Source: Cryptomeria japonica
Lineage: Eukaryota; Streptophyta; Pinopsida; Cupressales; Cupressaceae
DNA length: 64,000 nucleotides
Assembly (NCBI RefSeq): GCF_030272615.1
Contig: NC_081408.1
Span: 763,918,173-763,982,172, forward strand
Reading direction: 5' to 3'
A program made the translations under genes and the position numbers. How positions within the stretch are numbered: position 1 is the first letter of the stretch; each line of letters starts with the position of its first letter. Below the pieces are notes generated by a model, which saw only the letters and a list, made by a program, of their open reading frames with translations, did no database searches and was not told where the DNA came from. Below, piece by piece: positions 12,006 to 22,716 of the stretch.

Positions 12006-12777
12006 TTAAGGAGGCAATCTAGCTGGTGTTCCATCACTAATGATGTCCTCAAGCTGATTTAGAACCTGTTGCACTTCCTTAGGAATTCTCACCTTCTTCT
12101 CCTTGCTTTCCTCTTTTGGCTTCACAACAATGTCGAACCCCACTCCTTCTCCCTCCTTGAGTGTGTTGATGAACTCTTTCTCACCAACTAGAAGCACATT
12201 AGGACCTTTGGATCTGCTCTATACTTGGTTTCCTATGGACTGGATTTCATAGGTGGTTCCATCCTTTTGGAAGGTATAAGCATTCTTCTCTCCATGATGT
12301 GTTGCCTTTCTGTCAAACTGCCATGGCCTACCTAGGAGTACGTGGCAAGATATCACACAAGATTTTGTCTTTGTAACCTCCAATGGTGAACTCAACCCAA
12401 GTTTGTTCATTTACAAGAACATGCTACCCCTTGTTGAGCCATGTAACTCTATAGGGATCACTATGTGGTATTCTTAGCAAATTGAGCTTACTCGCCGCTT
12501 CCTCTGAGACTATGTTGTCTGTGGATCCTGAATCCACTACCACTCTACATACCTTTCCCATGATCTTACATTTTATTTTGAACAAGGATCTCCTTTGGCT
12601 AGGTTCCTCCTTAACTGGTTCTTTGATCAAGACTCTCCTTATCATGAGGTTCTCTCCAACCTCTGAATCCAAGCTTACTTTTGATGCCTTCATGTTTGCT
12701 GCATCCTCTTCAGCATAATTTACTCTCCTCTCACCTCCTTGGGATGAATAAGACTTCTCAGGGAACCTATAGGCCAT
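12006..12777 (-). pseudogene. Chromovirus protease region (broken)
   Basis: 12777-12424 contains RVVVDSGSTDNIVS, a retropepsin active site (DSGS), after a basic linker. 12410-12219 continues with CHVLLGRPWQFDRKATHHGE, the conserved GRPW box downstream of the protease. 12197-12006 is a Lys/Glu-rich linker ending near the reverse transcriptase. The three segments are separated by a frameshift and a stop. The protease cleaves Gag-Pol during particle maturation. The active-site triplet itself is intact. Confidence 0.75.
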
Positions 12778-12825
12778 GTGTCCAAGTTGATGTCAGTTGT
12801 AGCACTTCATGGTGGAAAAATAGGA
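12755..12825 (-). pseudogene. Degenerate CCHC zinc knuckle of chromovirus gag
   Basis: In element sense the stretch reads CYN-stop-HQLGHMAYRF. Compared with the CxxCxxxxGHxxxxC form, the second Cys has become a TGA stop and the last Cys is Phe. An Arg/Gly/Ser-rich tail precedes it. It would be the RNA-binding end of gag. Confidence 0.65.
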
Positions 12826-12978
12826 CCCTCTTCTTGATCCACTAGACCTTCCTCTACTAGAGTTGCTAGATCCCCTTCCTCTATAGCTGCTCTTGCAATT
12901 GGAATCCCCACTTTTCTCAACCAACTTGAACTCCCCTTGGGATCTTTGGTCTACATTTATTCCACCAAAACTACCTCT

Positions 12979-13787
12979 CTAACCTCTACCATCTCTTCCC
13001 CTACCTCTACCTTTGTTGCTTTGTTCTTGTTTCTTCTTACTCTTTTCCTCCACTTTTAGTTCCAACTGATAGCACTTGTGCACGGTGTTGGGGCATAACA
13101 AGCTTAATTCCTCTTGAATATTCCATCTCAAGCCATTTAAGTATCTGGCTACCTTGATGTTCTCATCCTCTACCACCTTAGATCTCGGACATAACTTCTT
13201 AAATTCCTCAGTATAACTACTCACATCCAAGTCTCTTTGCCTCAAGTTTTGTCTCCTCTTGTGCAACTGGATTTCATAATCTTCAAGGATGTATGCCTCT
13301 TTCACCTTGGCTAGCATGCCCTTCCAAGTAGCTATGGGGTTCTTTCCCTCTTTTTGCCTCTCTTCTTGAATAAATTTCCACCAAGTCAATGATGCCCCTC
13401 TCAATCTAGACTTGGCCACCTTCACCTTTTGTGCCTCACTGATTCCATCATATTCAAAGTGATTCTCCAATCCCTCTATCCATTCTAGGGCTACCTTAAG
13501 CTCCATTTTTCCACAAAAAAGTGGCACTCCTTCTAGGGATTTACTTCCTAAGGCTTTAATTGATTTAAGGAAAGGTTCTTTAGGTAGAATAGGGTCTGGT
13601 TCAGGGGTCCTATCCTCTTCAACAATTTCTTTGCCCTTCCCCTCATTAACCTTGATTGTCACTTTCTCATTTTTATCTTCAACTGCATCTAGTTTTCTCT
13701 CTAGTTATAGCAATCTTTCTCTAAGGAGCCTATTTTCTTCTTCTTGGTCTTATACAGGTTCTTTTCTAGCTCTGCATTGGTCACCAT
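12979..13787 (-). pseudogene. Chromovirus gag (capsid region), N-terminus frameshifted
   Basis: The main frame, 13662-12979, has the capsid-type Retrotrans_gag pattern: VPLFCGKMELKVALEWIEGL, then RLRGASLTWWKF, then WKGMLAKVKEAYI, then LDVSSYTEEFKKLC. A basic Arg/Gly tail follows. The likely original start is the ATG at 13787 (MVTNAELEKN), since charged coiled-coil codons link it to the main frame through one frameshift and a stop near 13706. Gag forms the particle that houses reverse transcription. The shift and stop make it nonfunctional. Confidence 0.8.
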
Positions 13788-13853
13788 GATTAAACTATTC
13801 TCTCCTACCGATTTAGTGTCTATCATATGTTGGCTTCTTCCCAAATCTTGGAA

Positions 13854-13865
13854 GCTCTGATACCA
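13854..13865 (-). other. Primer-binding site of the chromovirus (initiator Met-tRNA type)
   Basis: In element sense this is TGGTATCAGAGC, complementary to the 3' end of plant initiator-Met tRNA, three bases after the 5' LTR. Confidence 0.9.
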
Positions 13866-13868
13866 CTA

Positions 13869-15436
13869 TGATGGGGAGGTATACTCAAAGAGAGTTAATT
13901 CCTTATTTAAGGGAAGTTAGGTGTTGTCCTAGTGGGCTTCATTCATTGTTCATCTAGTCTACTAATCATTTTAGACATCTCAACTCTCTAAGAGTGCTCC
14001 CAATCAAGATGTGCTCACTGGTTGCTCTAGCATGGTTGAGATTCACAAGGGTAAATCCAACTTTACACTCTCAAAATCGTAAAAAATTCTTGCAGAGGTT
14101 GTAGTAGGTGTTTGTGATGTTTTTCAAGGATAATCAATTGGTTTTGAGTGAGGGTTTGATTCATTTTCCCATCTCTCCTTCCTTTTCCTATTTTCTAGGC
14201 CTAGTAGCCCTAGAGCCCCAATTAGCCCTACCTGATTGGTTTTTGTGGATTTTCTCACAATTTCTCCAAAGACCCACACAAACTCTTTGCTAATCAGGAT
14301 ACCCTTTTGGAAGTACTTTCCAATTTATGAATTTAGGAACCTCAGTCTAACTGTAAAGGTACAAAACCTAAGAAATGCTTGTTTTAGGTGGTTTTGGGCT
14401 TGTTTTGGTCTTTTTCCAAGGGTTAGGTGTCTTCCTTGATCTGCCACACCTCCAAATTCACACATATGCTCTTCAAAACATCACTTTTTCATCCCAAACA
14501 CTCTACAACTCCAACCCTACTCATTCCTGTAAACACTTGCATAATCTCATTCATTTCCTAATCGAGCTATGACTGAGATCGCCTAGGAAATGATGCCCAT
14601 TGGCCTTTCAATGAACCCCAAAGGAAAATAAAAGCTATATACACTATAAAAAGGTTCCATGGATCGATTCCCAAGGGCTATTGAGAAGAACTCAAAGGAC
14701 TTCAAGCTGGAACCATGTTTGGGCCTCTCAATCCCTTACTCAGGCCGAGAGCTTGCAAAATTGAAAACTCAATTCAAACCTGCAAATAAACTAACCAAAT
14801 TTATTCTTGAGCACTACAAGAACATGTACAAAACAACAAGCAAAGTACAACAATGCAATCAATCCATTAAGTACGGATTGCTGCTCTAATTCTTGAAAAA
14901 TAATGCAATGTAAAACTTAAAAAATGGTCTCAAATTGTATTCCAATCAACTCTAGGTGTTCAACAACCTCATTACATTCATTCTCAAGGATTTTATATGC
15001 CATTTTTATCCTAACTAACTCTCCATCAATTTCCTAACCAACCCTTTGCTCAAAAATGCAAAAAATTGCTCAACGTTGCAAAAAGTTGTCAAGCAACTTT
15101 GACAACTTTTGCCAAAAAGTGCGTTTTTGCCTTACATGCTTTGTTTTCTCCTCCAAACCATATAGGATGACTAAAAACCATTACATTAACATTCCCCAAT
15201 TCTAAAAAAGGCTATTCAAGGCATTTTTCATCAAAATACAAGATTTTGCCATTTTATGCTTACAAGGGCTTACAAGCCAAAATTGAGCAAATGCATTGTC
15301 CCAAGGACATTCAACCTACCAAAGAATTACAAAAACATATGAAGACCTAAGAGAAGACTTCACCACTCCAAACCAACCTATGAACAAACACACCAAAATG
15401 AAATAATTGGACTCAAAACTGGGTGCTCCTGCACCA
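13869..15436 (-). repeat. 5' LTR of the chromovirus (1568 bp)
   Basis: Counterpart of 7659-9196, with the same ends (TGATGGGGAGG to CTGCACCA on the + strand). It is about 30 bp longer owing to small insertions, for example near 15060-15090 and 15260. The scattered differences point to an insertion that is not very recent. Confidence 0.9.
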
Positions 15437-15441
15437 GTAGT
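15437..15441. repeat. Target-site duplication GTAGT, right copy (chromovirus)
   Basis: It matches 7654-7658. Removing the chromovirus and one copy restores one continuous gag frame of the outer element. Confidence 0.85.
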
Positions 15442-15918
15442 CTTCTTTACTGATAAGACTTTCAACATTGTAATCAGGGGGAGTTTAGCTCCTTGTTTGG
15501 CCAATTCTAGAAAGTTCTCTTCTTTTTCTTGGGCCATGATAATCTTCATCATCTTTTTGAAGTTTTTGTCTTTTTGACATTTTTCTACTATTTCTTCTCC
15601 GGGTTCGGAAACTTCAGAATCACTGGAAGAGGAATCACTATCATTAGCTTGGACACTAAGGTCATCATGAGCTTTACGTTTATCAGCCTCTTTTTCTTGT
15701 CTTCCTTCAGACATATTGGAAGATAAGAATTTATCCAAAAATGGTTTGTTTGAAGATGAAGGTTTGTCTGAGTATTGTTGTTCAAAATATTCATCAAAAA
15801 TTGGTTTCTCTTGGTAAAAAGGATTGGTTTGCAATGTTATTGTCTCTTCATTTTTCTTGTTCTTGAACAAGCATTTATAACCAACGAGACTGAGAGTCAG
15901 ATGTAATGCAGATGTCAA
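15442..15918 (-). pseudogene. N-terminal gag segment of outer gypsy element
   Basis: An open minus-strand frame from 15918 into the chromovirus insertion point. It is Ser/Asp/Glu/Lys-rich, with a run of acidic serines (SDSSSSDSEVSEP) then KFKKMMKIIMAQEKEENFLELAK-like helix. At the insertion point the frame reads LSVKKTT, and on the far side PLALVTKQLQEL continues in register (7658 downward). It has no recognisable catalytic motif. As part of gag it precedes the capsid domain. The ATG at 15918 is the track start, but an upstream start in the decayed leader cannot be excluded. Confidence 0.55.
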
Positions 15919-17845
15919 GATTAAATCAAAGCTAGTTACACGTTTTAACGTAGTGATTGAGAGAGGTGACTAAGACCTAGTCTGGTTTCAGGAACAATCT
16001 ATCTGATGTAATACGTGATCTAAGCAACCTAGGTTGATTATGTTTGATAAAAAAATTGATAAGAGATTGATAATTTTGATAATCAATTGATTTGAACTAG
16101 CTTGGGAGATAATCGACAAAGTCGTGCAACACAATGACCGGATTTACGCTCACTGCAGACTGATTAGGCAAGTATGATAGACTTGAAAAGGATGTAAAAA
16201 GATAGAATTATAAACTAACAGAATCAGAGGATCATACGACCAAATATGACAACCCGGATGAAAGTTTCTTGTACGAGTTGTTGTTCAAACTCGCACAACG
16301 GCTTAATGCTCACCAAACGACAACTTGTCACAGACCAAAACAACTCGTATGACATAGTTTATAAGTTCAGATGATAATATTCAAAGACCAAAATGATAGT
16401 TTAAATAAGCCAGAATGACAAACTATAAGACTCGAACAATAATTTACTCAACTCGTACGATGAATTAGGAAGCTCGTACGACAATTATGATCAGAGACAA
16501 ATTTTTGACAAGGAGATTGAGTTTTTCGACCACTAAATTTTGATTTTTTTTGGATGTTTTTTGAGTTTTTCCAGTTTTTTAGATTGTTCAGTTTTAGCTT
16601 CAAACAAAAAACACAACAAACACGTGAGATCCAAAGTGACATCAAACACAATATGCTAATCCTAAGGAAATTGGCTGAGAGAGAAAACCTTTATTTGTAG
16701 ACTCAGGTACACACCCAATAGCTAATCAGAATATGACCACTGAGTCTCACGTAATGGATCCTCAACACTGTATTAACCGACTCCAAATGGTAATGGGGAC
16801 ACAAAATGACAAGTATCTTGGGAGAGTTACTATCTCTCTTGCACAAAGATTTTCCCCCTTTCGGAGGTGAATTGGGTAGATACTATTTTAAAGTTTGTAG
16901 TAAGGATTTCCATTTGAAATTACCCCTTGAAGTCGCGCAAGCGTGATTGAGGCCTATAGCCCGACAAGGTACCGAAACAAGCTATAGTCACGCAAGCATG
17001 ATTGAGACCACGAGGCCCTACAAAATGCTCGATATGAGAGATCTCAAAAGAGAAAACTCAAATAATCCCATCCTCAAAGACTTTAATGCCGAAAGGCCTA
17101 TTTATTATAGTGAGTTGGAATGCTTGGGTTTAGCTGTACTCACTTGGGTTGTTCTCACAGGGTGATTATTTTTTCCATTGTGACAGGCCCGTTAAAAGGT
17201 ACACAAATCTCAAACTTAGAAAAAGTTTTGAGAGTCTGGATTTCTGATTGTCTGTGCAAACAAGAGCATACTTTCCTACCTCTTAGATTTTTCTTCAAAC
17301 ACAAAAGACATATTTGTTCATTAACCAAATAGAAATTTAAGTGCCTAAAAAAAATGAATTAAAGAATACACAATATTTGGTTGATTCTCTTTAGGCAACC
17401 TGCAAAACCAACGCATCAGTAGTCATGTTGTTTTTATTCTTTGACATGCATGAGTTTGATTTGATAAATTATTCGACAGGTGCTCTGCAGAAAATGAGTT
17501 AGGTTTTGAAAATATTAGGTAGATAGAAGACAATTCAAGGTTAGCGTCAGTGAAATTCAAAGCCAAGTCAAGAAAACCCTAAAAAGATACTATTTATAGA
17601 ACGAGAAACTCATAAATTCATATGACAATGGCAGAAAAAGTATTCTCACTAGACCGAATGAGTAAACCCCAAAAGAAGATGAAAAAGCAGGAACTCGTAC
17701 GATGATTCCCACAGAGCCAAATGAGTTTTCCCATAACTCGTCCTATAAGGCACAAAAAATCGTACAAACTTTTGCAGAGGCCATACGGATGAAAACTTGA
17801 TAAATGAAATACGAATTTTGCAAAACCAAAAATTGAATTCTCGTG
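15919..17845 (-). other. Leader of outer gypsy element
   Basis: About 1.9 kb between the primer-binding site and the first gag segment, without a convincing coding frame. TCGTACGA-like octamers recur on both sides (about 16270, 16340, 16455, 16470, 17693, 17757). Such long leaders occur in Tat/Athila elements. Confidence 0.5.
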
Positions 17846-17862
17846 CCCCATGATGGGTGCCA
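17846..17862 (-). other. Probable primer-binding site of outer gypsy element
   Basis: In element sense TGGCACCCATCATGGGG lies four bases after the LTR end. It resembles the TGGCGCC(G)TTGCCGGGG class used by Tat/Athila elements, with several mismatches consistent with decay. Confidence 0.55.
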
Positions 17863-17866
17863 AAAT

Positions 17867-18860
17867 TGTGTGTGTGAAAAGTGGATTTGTATCTATATCT
17901 GTATCTGAATACACAACACTTCAATTAAGTCATTAGATGCATGGTTAGTAAATTGATAATCAACAATGAACAATAAACCATTACAAAGCGACCTATTGCC
18001 TTCTAGTAGATGTGAGTTTAGTTTTGCTCTCAAATTTCCATATGAAACACCAGTGACTAGACGACACCTAAACGAAGGATTTAATCTATATGAGTATGAA
18101 AATGAGCTAAATGGTTGCAAGATTAAGCTAGATATGCATGATTAATCTAACATGATTTTAAGAATAGGAATGAACATTACGCTAGATGATTTAACAAATA
18201 TGTAATGTCTCAATGCCCAAATCTCAATAAGCCTAGAGCAAAAAATAGCATAATAACAATAATCTCCAAGTTCCTTTTTTTTATGAGAGATAAGGGCCTG
18301 AATTTATAGAAAATCTAGAGAGACCAATGGTCAAGATCGATCAACAATGAGCGACAGAGATTCTCCAAGAGAAAGCACAATCCAGGTGAATTGATGTGAT
18401 TGACTGCTTTTATCAACTTTAAAGGAAGTTGAACTAATTTTAAGATAAAATCAGAAAAAATGATTTATTCATATTTTATATTTTGATATTTAATTGATTT
18501 AATTGCTTTTCTGAGATTTTTTCAATTTAATTCCATTTTCATTTCTTTTCTCAATTTTAAATTATTTTTCAAATTAATTCTTTCTGATGATTTAATGGCA
18601 AATTGATTTATTAATTAAATATGCTAGGATATTTAATTAAATAAATAGGATAACTGATTAAAATGATTTACTTGGAATGATTAATTAATTAAAAGATTAT
18701 TTAATTAATATTGAGTGATTTATTTACCATGTGACATTGATGACCGAGAATCAATTAATTAGGTGCTCATGATTGATTTAATTTTCCTTTGGTTAGGACC
18801 TTGGTGATGTAGTCAAGATTAGGGGCCTATGGTTTAGATGACCATTTTTAGGGTATTACA
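17867..18860 (-). repeat. 5' LTR of outer gypsy element (about 994 bp)
   Basis: In element sense it opens TGTAATACCC, a common start for plant gypsy LTRs, and ends in CACACACA next to the primer site. The middle is very AT-rich (18460-18730). The exact inner boundary is uncertain by a few bases because of a TG-repeat. The opposite LTR is not in the window. Confidence 0.65.
18302..18308 (-). promoter_or_regulatory. Possible TATA box in outer gypsy LTR
   Basis: TATAAAT in element sense, about 550 bases into the LTR and followed by a GC-richer stretch, as expected for the LTR promoter. Pattern match only. Confidence 0.35.
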
Positions 18861-18913
18861 AATATGAAATGATTTATAATAGAATTATATCTAATAGCAT
18901 TTAGATCTAAGAA

Positions 18914-18918
18914 AGTAT
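18914..18918. repeat. Target-site duplication AGTAT, left copy (C2)
   Basis: AGTAT abuts the left end of copia C2 and is repeated at 25626-25630. Confidence 0.88.
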
Positions 18919-19366
18919 TGTAGGATTTTGCCAAGATCAAGGGCACAATGAAAAGCATAAAAGAGACAATAGAATGATAAGAACAAACTGTATTCTCATC
19001 AATATGCAAAATGATCAACTGGATTAACCAATACAATGAATAGAGGCCTGCTTATATAGGCAAGGCCATATGGATGTATGAGCTCACAAATATGACATGT
19101 GGCTCAATGAGAAACAAGGGCAGGTAAGAAATACTAGGGGTAGGTAGGAGAAATAATATAATATTCCACAAGAGGTGGATGACCCACCGAATGTGGACTG
19201 TAACAGCAAAATAAGACCATAAAAGGTGGAATTTCTCCTACAAGCTCTATCCCTATGTGCACACTTCCCTAAGTGTCTCAAATCCAAACTATGAAGAGAT
19301 GCATTATCCTAAGTTAACTTAAGTAAGTGTAATAATATCCAAAATGAATATTTATTTACACCAACA
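18919..19366 (-). repeat. 3' LTR of copia C2 (448 bp)
   Basis: Runs TGTAGGATTTTGCC to TACACCAACA on the + strand and matches 25178-25625 almost base for base. A diverged relative lies at 51055-51477. Confidence 0.93.
19051..19058 (-). promoter_or_regulatory. TATA box in C2 3' LTR
   Basis: TATATAAG in element sense, conserved in the other LTR at 25310-25317. Position and sequence suit the polymerase II promoter of the LTR. Confidence 0.6.
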
Positions 19367-19378
19367 CCCCCCCTTAAG
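19367..19378 (-). other. Polypurine tract of copia C2
   Basis: In element sense CTTAAGGGGGGG directly precedes the TGTTGG start of the 3' LTR. The same feature follows the C2-like LTR at 51478. Confidence 0.75.
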
Positions 19379-19664
19379 TGCAACTTAGGGGAATGAAGAC
19401 TCAAGTCAACAATACAAGATGGGTCCCAACTACTAGGCCATGATAGGTACCCATGTACAATATGCAAATGCAAGCAAAACTATGCAATGCAATCTCTCAC
19501 AAATGGAGAAAGGGAGAAAACCCAGTGGGAAAAAACTCCCCCCCAAAAGAGAGATGAATGTACAAAAGACTCTCAAAGAAGAAGGTCAAAACCTCAAAGA
19601 GGAAAAAGTCCCCCCCATAAGAGAGGAAGGAGAAGTCAGCTAACCCCCCCTAATGACACATCCC
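19379..19664 (-). other. 3' untranslated region of copia C2
   Basis: About 290 bases between the RNase H end and the polypurine tract, with several C/A-rich runs (CCCCCCC near 19540, 19610 and 19645). A related copy of this stretch lies at 51479-51790. Confidence 0.6.
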
Positions 19665-21228
19665 TCACCCCCAAGAGAGCTCGCAATTGCTGGAACTTAC
19701 TCTTGGTGAAAGGTTTGGTGAATATGTCAGCAACCTGCTCTGTTGTAGGACAATACTGCAAATCAATGACCTACTCTTGGATGAGCTCTCGGATATAGTG
19801 CATATGAATCTCGATGTGTTTGGTCCGCTGGTGCTAGACCGGGTTCTTCGAGATCGCAATAGCACTCTGATTATCGCAATGTAGAACTGTCGGCCGTGGA
19901 GTGGTGAATCCAAACTCTGTAAGAATCTGTTGGAGCCAAATGGTCTCAGTCACTGCGTTAACAACACCTCGATACTTAGCCTCAGTCGAAGAGAGAGCAA
20001 TATCATGTTGCTTCTTGCTCTACCAACAAATGGGGCCTGAACCAAGGTGAAAACTGTAACCAGAAGTAGACTTACAATCATCAAGATCGCCAGCCCAATC
20101 GGAGTCTATGTAACCAACCAAGCGAAGTCCTATGCCTGTTGCATAGTGAATCCCATAGTGATGTGTACCCTGGATGTAATGAAGAATGCATTTGGCAGCT
20201 TTCCAATGAAGCTCATGTGGTTCCTGCATGAAGTGGGAAACCATGCCAACTGCAAATGAAATATCAGGGCGTGTATGAGTCAAGTAGATGAGACTACCCA
20301 CAAGCTGACGATACAAAGTGACATCAAATAGTGGAGAAGAACACTGAGCCTCAAGCTTGACTCCTGAAAGAAAGGGAGTCGGGGCAGGTTTACAATCAGC
20401 CATATGAAAGCGTGCAAGTAGATCAAGAGCATACTTGGGCTGCGATAGAGTAATCCTGAAAGGTGACTGTGAAATCTCTATCCCGAGAAAGTAGTGCAAA
20501 AGACCCAAGTCATTCATAGAAAATCTGTCATGCAAAGCAGATTTGACCCTGCTAATGATGGATCAAGTACTCCCTGTAATGATCAAGTCATCAACATAGA
20601 GCACAAGTATCAAGTGAGAGTCATCCTGTCGCAAAATATAGACATTCGGATCAGAATGACACCTGGTGAACCCTGCGGAGAGAAGAAAGGAATCCATCTT
20701 GGCGTACCAAGCCCTGGGGGCCTACTTAAGGCCATAGAGAAATTTCCTTAGTCTACAAACCAAGGAAGTATCCTGGATGAAACCCTATGGCTGCTCCATA
20801 TAAATCTCCTCATCAAGATCACCATGAAGAAAAGCACTCTTCACATCCATCTGATGTACAACCCAACCATGACTTGCAGCAATAGCAAGTGTCAAACGAA
20901 TGGAGTCCATCTTGGCTACGGGTGCAAAGGTCTCAGTATAGTCAACACCTGCAACCTGCGAGAAACCTTTCGCAACAAGCCGAACCTTATACTTATCCAC
21001 ACTACCATCCGATGCAAACTTGGTCCGATAGATCCACTTACATCAAACCATCTTTCTCCCCTTAGGGAGATGGACTAAATCCCATGTGTTGTTCCTCATT
21101 AAGGAACTATACTCTTCCTCCATAGCTTGGTCCCACTCAGGAACCCCTGATGCTTCCCTAAATGTCTATGGATTGAAAGCGATAGCAATGAATGCATGTG
21201 GAAGATCCTGATGTTAGGATCGAGTTCT
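19665..21228 (-). pseudogene. Copia C2 reverse transcriptase-RNase H (several stops)
   Basis: Read on the minus strand: MDKYKVRLVAKGFSQVAGVDYTETFAPVAKM and HQMDVKSAFLHGDLDEEIYMEQP (21000-20785), then LYGLK, then the active-site box LYVDDLIITG near 20590, then FSMNDLGLLHYFLGIEI and RPDISFAVG (20535-20020). RNase H follows with HCDNQSAIAIS and ADIFTKPF (about 19700-19900) in shifted frame. Both catalytic Asp of YVDD are present. Defects: a stop before CKWIYR near 21040, a stop after YMEQP, one in the LK-APRAWY string, one after the YVDD box, and frame breaks in RNase H. It would copy element RNA into DNA inside the particle. The defects are few, consistent with a recent insertion. Confidence 0.88.
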
Positions 21229-22653
21229 CTATGTATCCGAAGGATCCCCAACAAGAGAACCCACAGACTCAAGTGTTTGTCGAGCCCAACAAGGTCGAGG
21301 TAGAGGTAGAGAACGAGGCTCCTCAACTGCAAGTGGACCCTGCGGAGGTGTTACCCTGCGAGTCGGAGTTGAAGGAGTCTCATCATCTGAATCACTAACA
21401 TCACTATCCACAATGGAGGAAGGTGGAGGAGGTAGAGAGGCTAAGCTAGGAGAGATTTCCTCAAAGTGAACACTCCTCTCAATGAACACCTCATGTGTCT
21501 CTGGATCCATCAATCTGTATGCCTTAACACCCTCAGGATATCCAACAAATATGCAAGTCCTACTCTGAGGTTCCAATGCCTTGCGTTTCTGCGGAGGTAT
21601 GCGAGCCCATGCTGGACACCCAAAGACTCTAAAATGTCTCACAATCAGTTTCCTACCAGCCCAAGCTTCAAAAGGAGTAATACCTTGCAAAGCTTTGTGA
21701 GGAACCCGATTCTGGATGTGTGTGGCACAACTGATAGCCTCTACCCAAAAGGCAGGATCAAGAGAACGTGCATGTATCATACAACTAGCCATTTCTTTGA
21801 GAGTTCTATTCTTGCATTCTGCAACCCCGTTCTGCTGTGGAGTGTATGCGACAAAATGCTGAAGATCAATCCTCTCAAATGTACAAAAATCCTCATGTCT
21901 CTTGTTCACATATTCCCTTCCATTATCTATGTGAAGAATCTTGACAACTTTCCCTGATTGCTTCTCCACACGAGTCTTGAAGTCCTGAAATCTGTCAAAT
22001 ACTTCACTCTTATGAATGAGAAAGTAGACCCAAGTGAAGCGGGAGTAGTCATCAATGAAGGTAAGAACATAGCGGGCCTTACTAAATGAAGGTGCTGGAA
22101 ATGGACCTGCTACATCGCTGTGAACAAGTTGAAGAACTTCCAAAGCTCTCCAAGTTTTCCCTCTATCAAACTTCTCTTTGGGATGCTTGCCCATGGAACA
22201 ACCTGGACATACACCCATTGAAAAACTGATTCGAGGTAGACCTGTGACCATGTCTTTAGTGCTTAGCTGCTGAAGATAGCGGTAGTTGAGGTGACCAAAC
22301 TGCTCATGCCATAGCTTACTTTCTGAATTTGAATGAGTAAGCAAGGCCCTATAAGGTGAACTTGGCACAAAGTGGGAGAATGAATAAAGCCTTGAGTTGT
22401 CATTGACTTGTCCCACTGCTACCAAGGCATCATCATTAAGTTCCTTTACCACAACTGAATCTGGTGTAAACTCAACCTTTTTCCCATTCCCATAGTGAGT
22501 GATTTGGTAGATGGAGAGAAGGTTGGTAGACAAGTTAGGAACATAGAGAACATTCTCAAATGTTCCATCATCCATGTCAACTGAACCTTTCCCTTCAACC
22601 TCTACTTGTGTATCATCACCTATGTAAATGTGAGGTACCTTAGATGGCTCCAA
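21229..22653 (-). pseudogene. Copia C2 integrase (474-codon open frame)
   Basis: An uninterrupted frame. It begins just after the protease with DDTQVEVEGKGSV and LSTNLLSIYQI. The HHCC zinc region follows (LWHEQFGHLNYRYLQQL ... CPGCSMGKHP). The core triad is readable: VHSDVAGPF (Asp), HIDNGREYVN (Asp; the usual DNGGEY has Gly changed to Arg) and QQNGVAECKNRTL (Glu). The VFGCPAWARIP and CIFVGYPEGVKAYRLMDP boxes mark the C-terminal domain, then an acidic, Pro-rich tail. The integrase inserts the cDNA and makes the 5-bp duplications. It is part of a Gag-Pol polyprotein, so the apparent ATG start is internal. It is the best-preserved integrase here, but the polyprotein upstream is broken. Confidence 0.88.
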
Positions 22654-22716
22654 TGAAGAAAACTACTCCTTTGTAGAACCCATGTGATATGAGGCACTCA
22701 AGTCAAGTATCCATTA
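22654..22716 (-). pseudogene. Copia C2 protease active-site remnant
   Basis: In element sense the strip reads stop-stop-WILDLSASYHM. The copia protease site is normally LDSGASxHM, so DSG has become DLS, and two stops precede it. The protease is therefore dead. Confidence 0.7.

Larger units (their letters stand above)
7659..15436 (-). mobile_element. Complete chromovirus (Ty3/gypsy), 7.8 kb, degenerate
   Basis: A full-length LTR element on the minus strand: 5' LTR 13869-15436, Met-tRNA primer site 13854-13865, gag, protease, reverse transcriptase/RNase H, integrase with a C-terminal chromodomain, polypurine tract at 9198-9213, and 3' LTR 7659-9196. Both ends carry the duplication GTAGT. It inserted in the gag gene of the outer gypsy element in the same orientation. 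Domain order and the chromodomain identify it as a chromovirus; I do not assign the clade. Coding frames are long but several catalytic residues are substituted, so the copy is inactive. Confidence 0.9.
4128..18860 (-). mobile_element. Outer Ty3/gypsy element (Tat/Athila-like), interrupted and partial
   Basis: Reading on the minus strand: 5' LTR (17867-18860), primer-binding site, a ~1.9 kb leader, gag (15918 down to 15442), then a 7.8-kb chromovirus insertion, then the rest of gag and the protease region (7658 down to 4128). Element A cuts it there, so reverse transcriptase and integrase, if they survive, lie left of the window. The LTR opens TGTAATACCC and the primer site resembles the TGGCRCC type, both typical of Tat/Athila gypsy elements. 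Reading the host frame across the chromovirus insertion, minus one target duplication, gives a continuous gag frame, which supports the nesting. Many stops show the copy is old. Confidence 0.75.

Noticed and set aside
21466-21957. 163-codon plus-strand frame
   Set aside because: Antisense of the C2 integrase.
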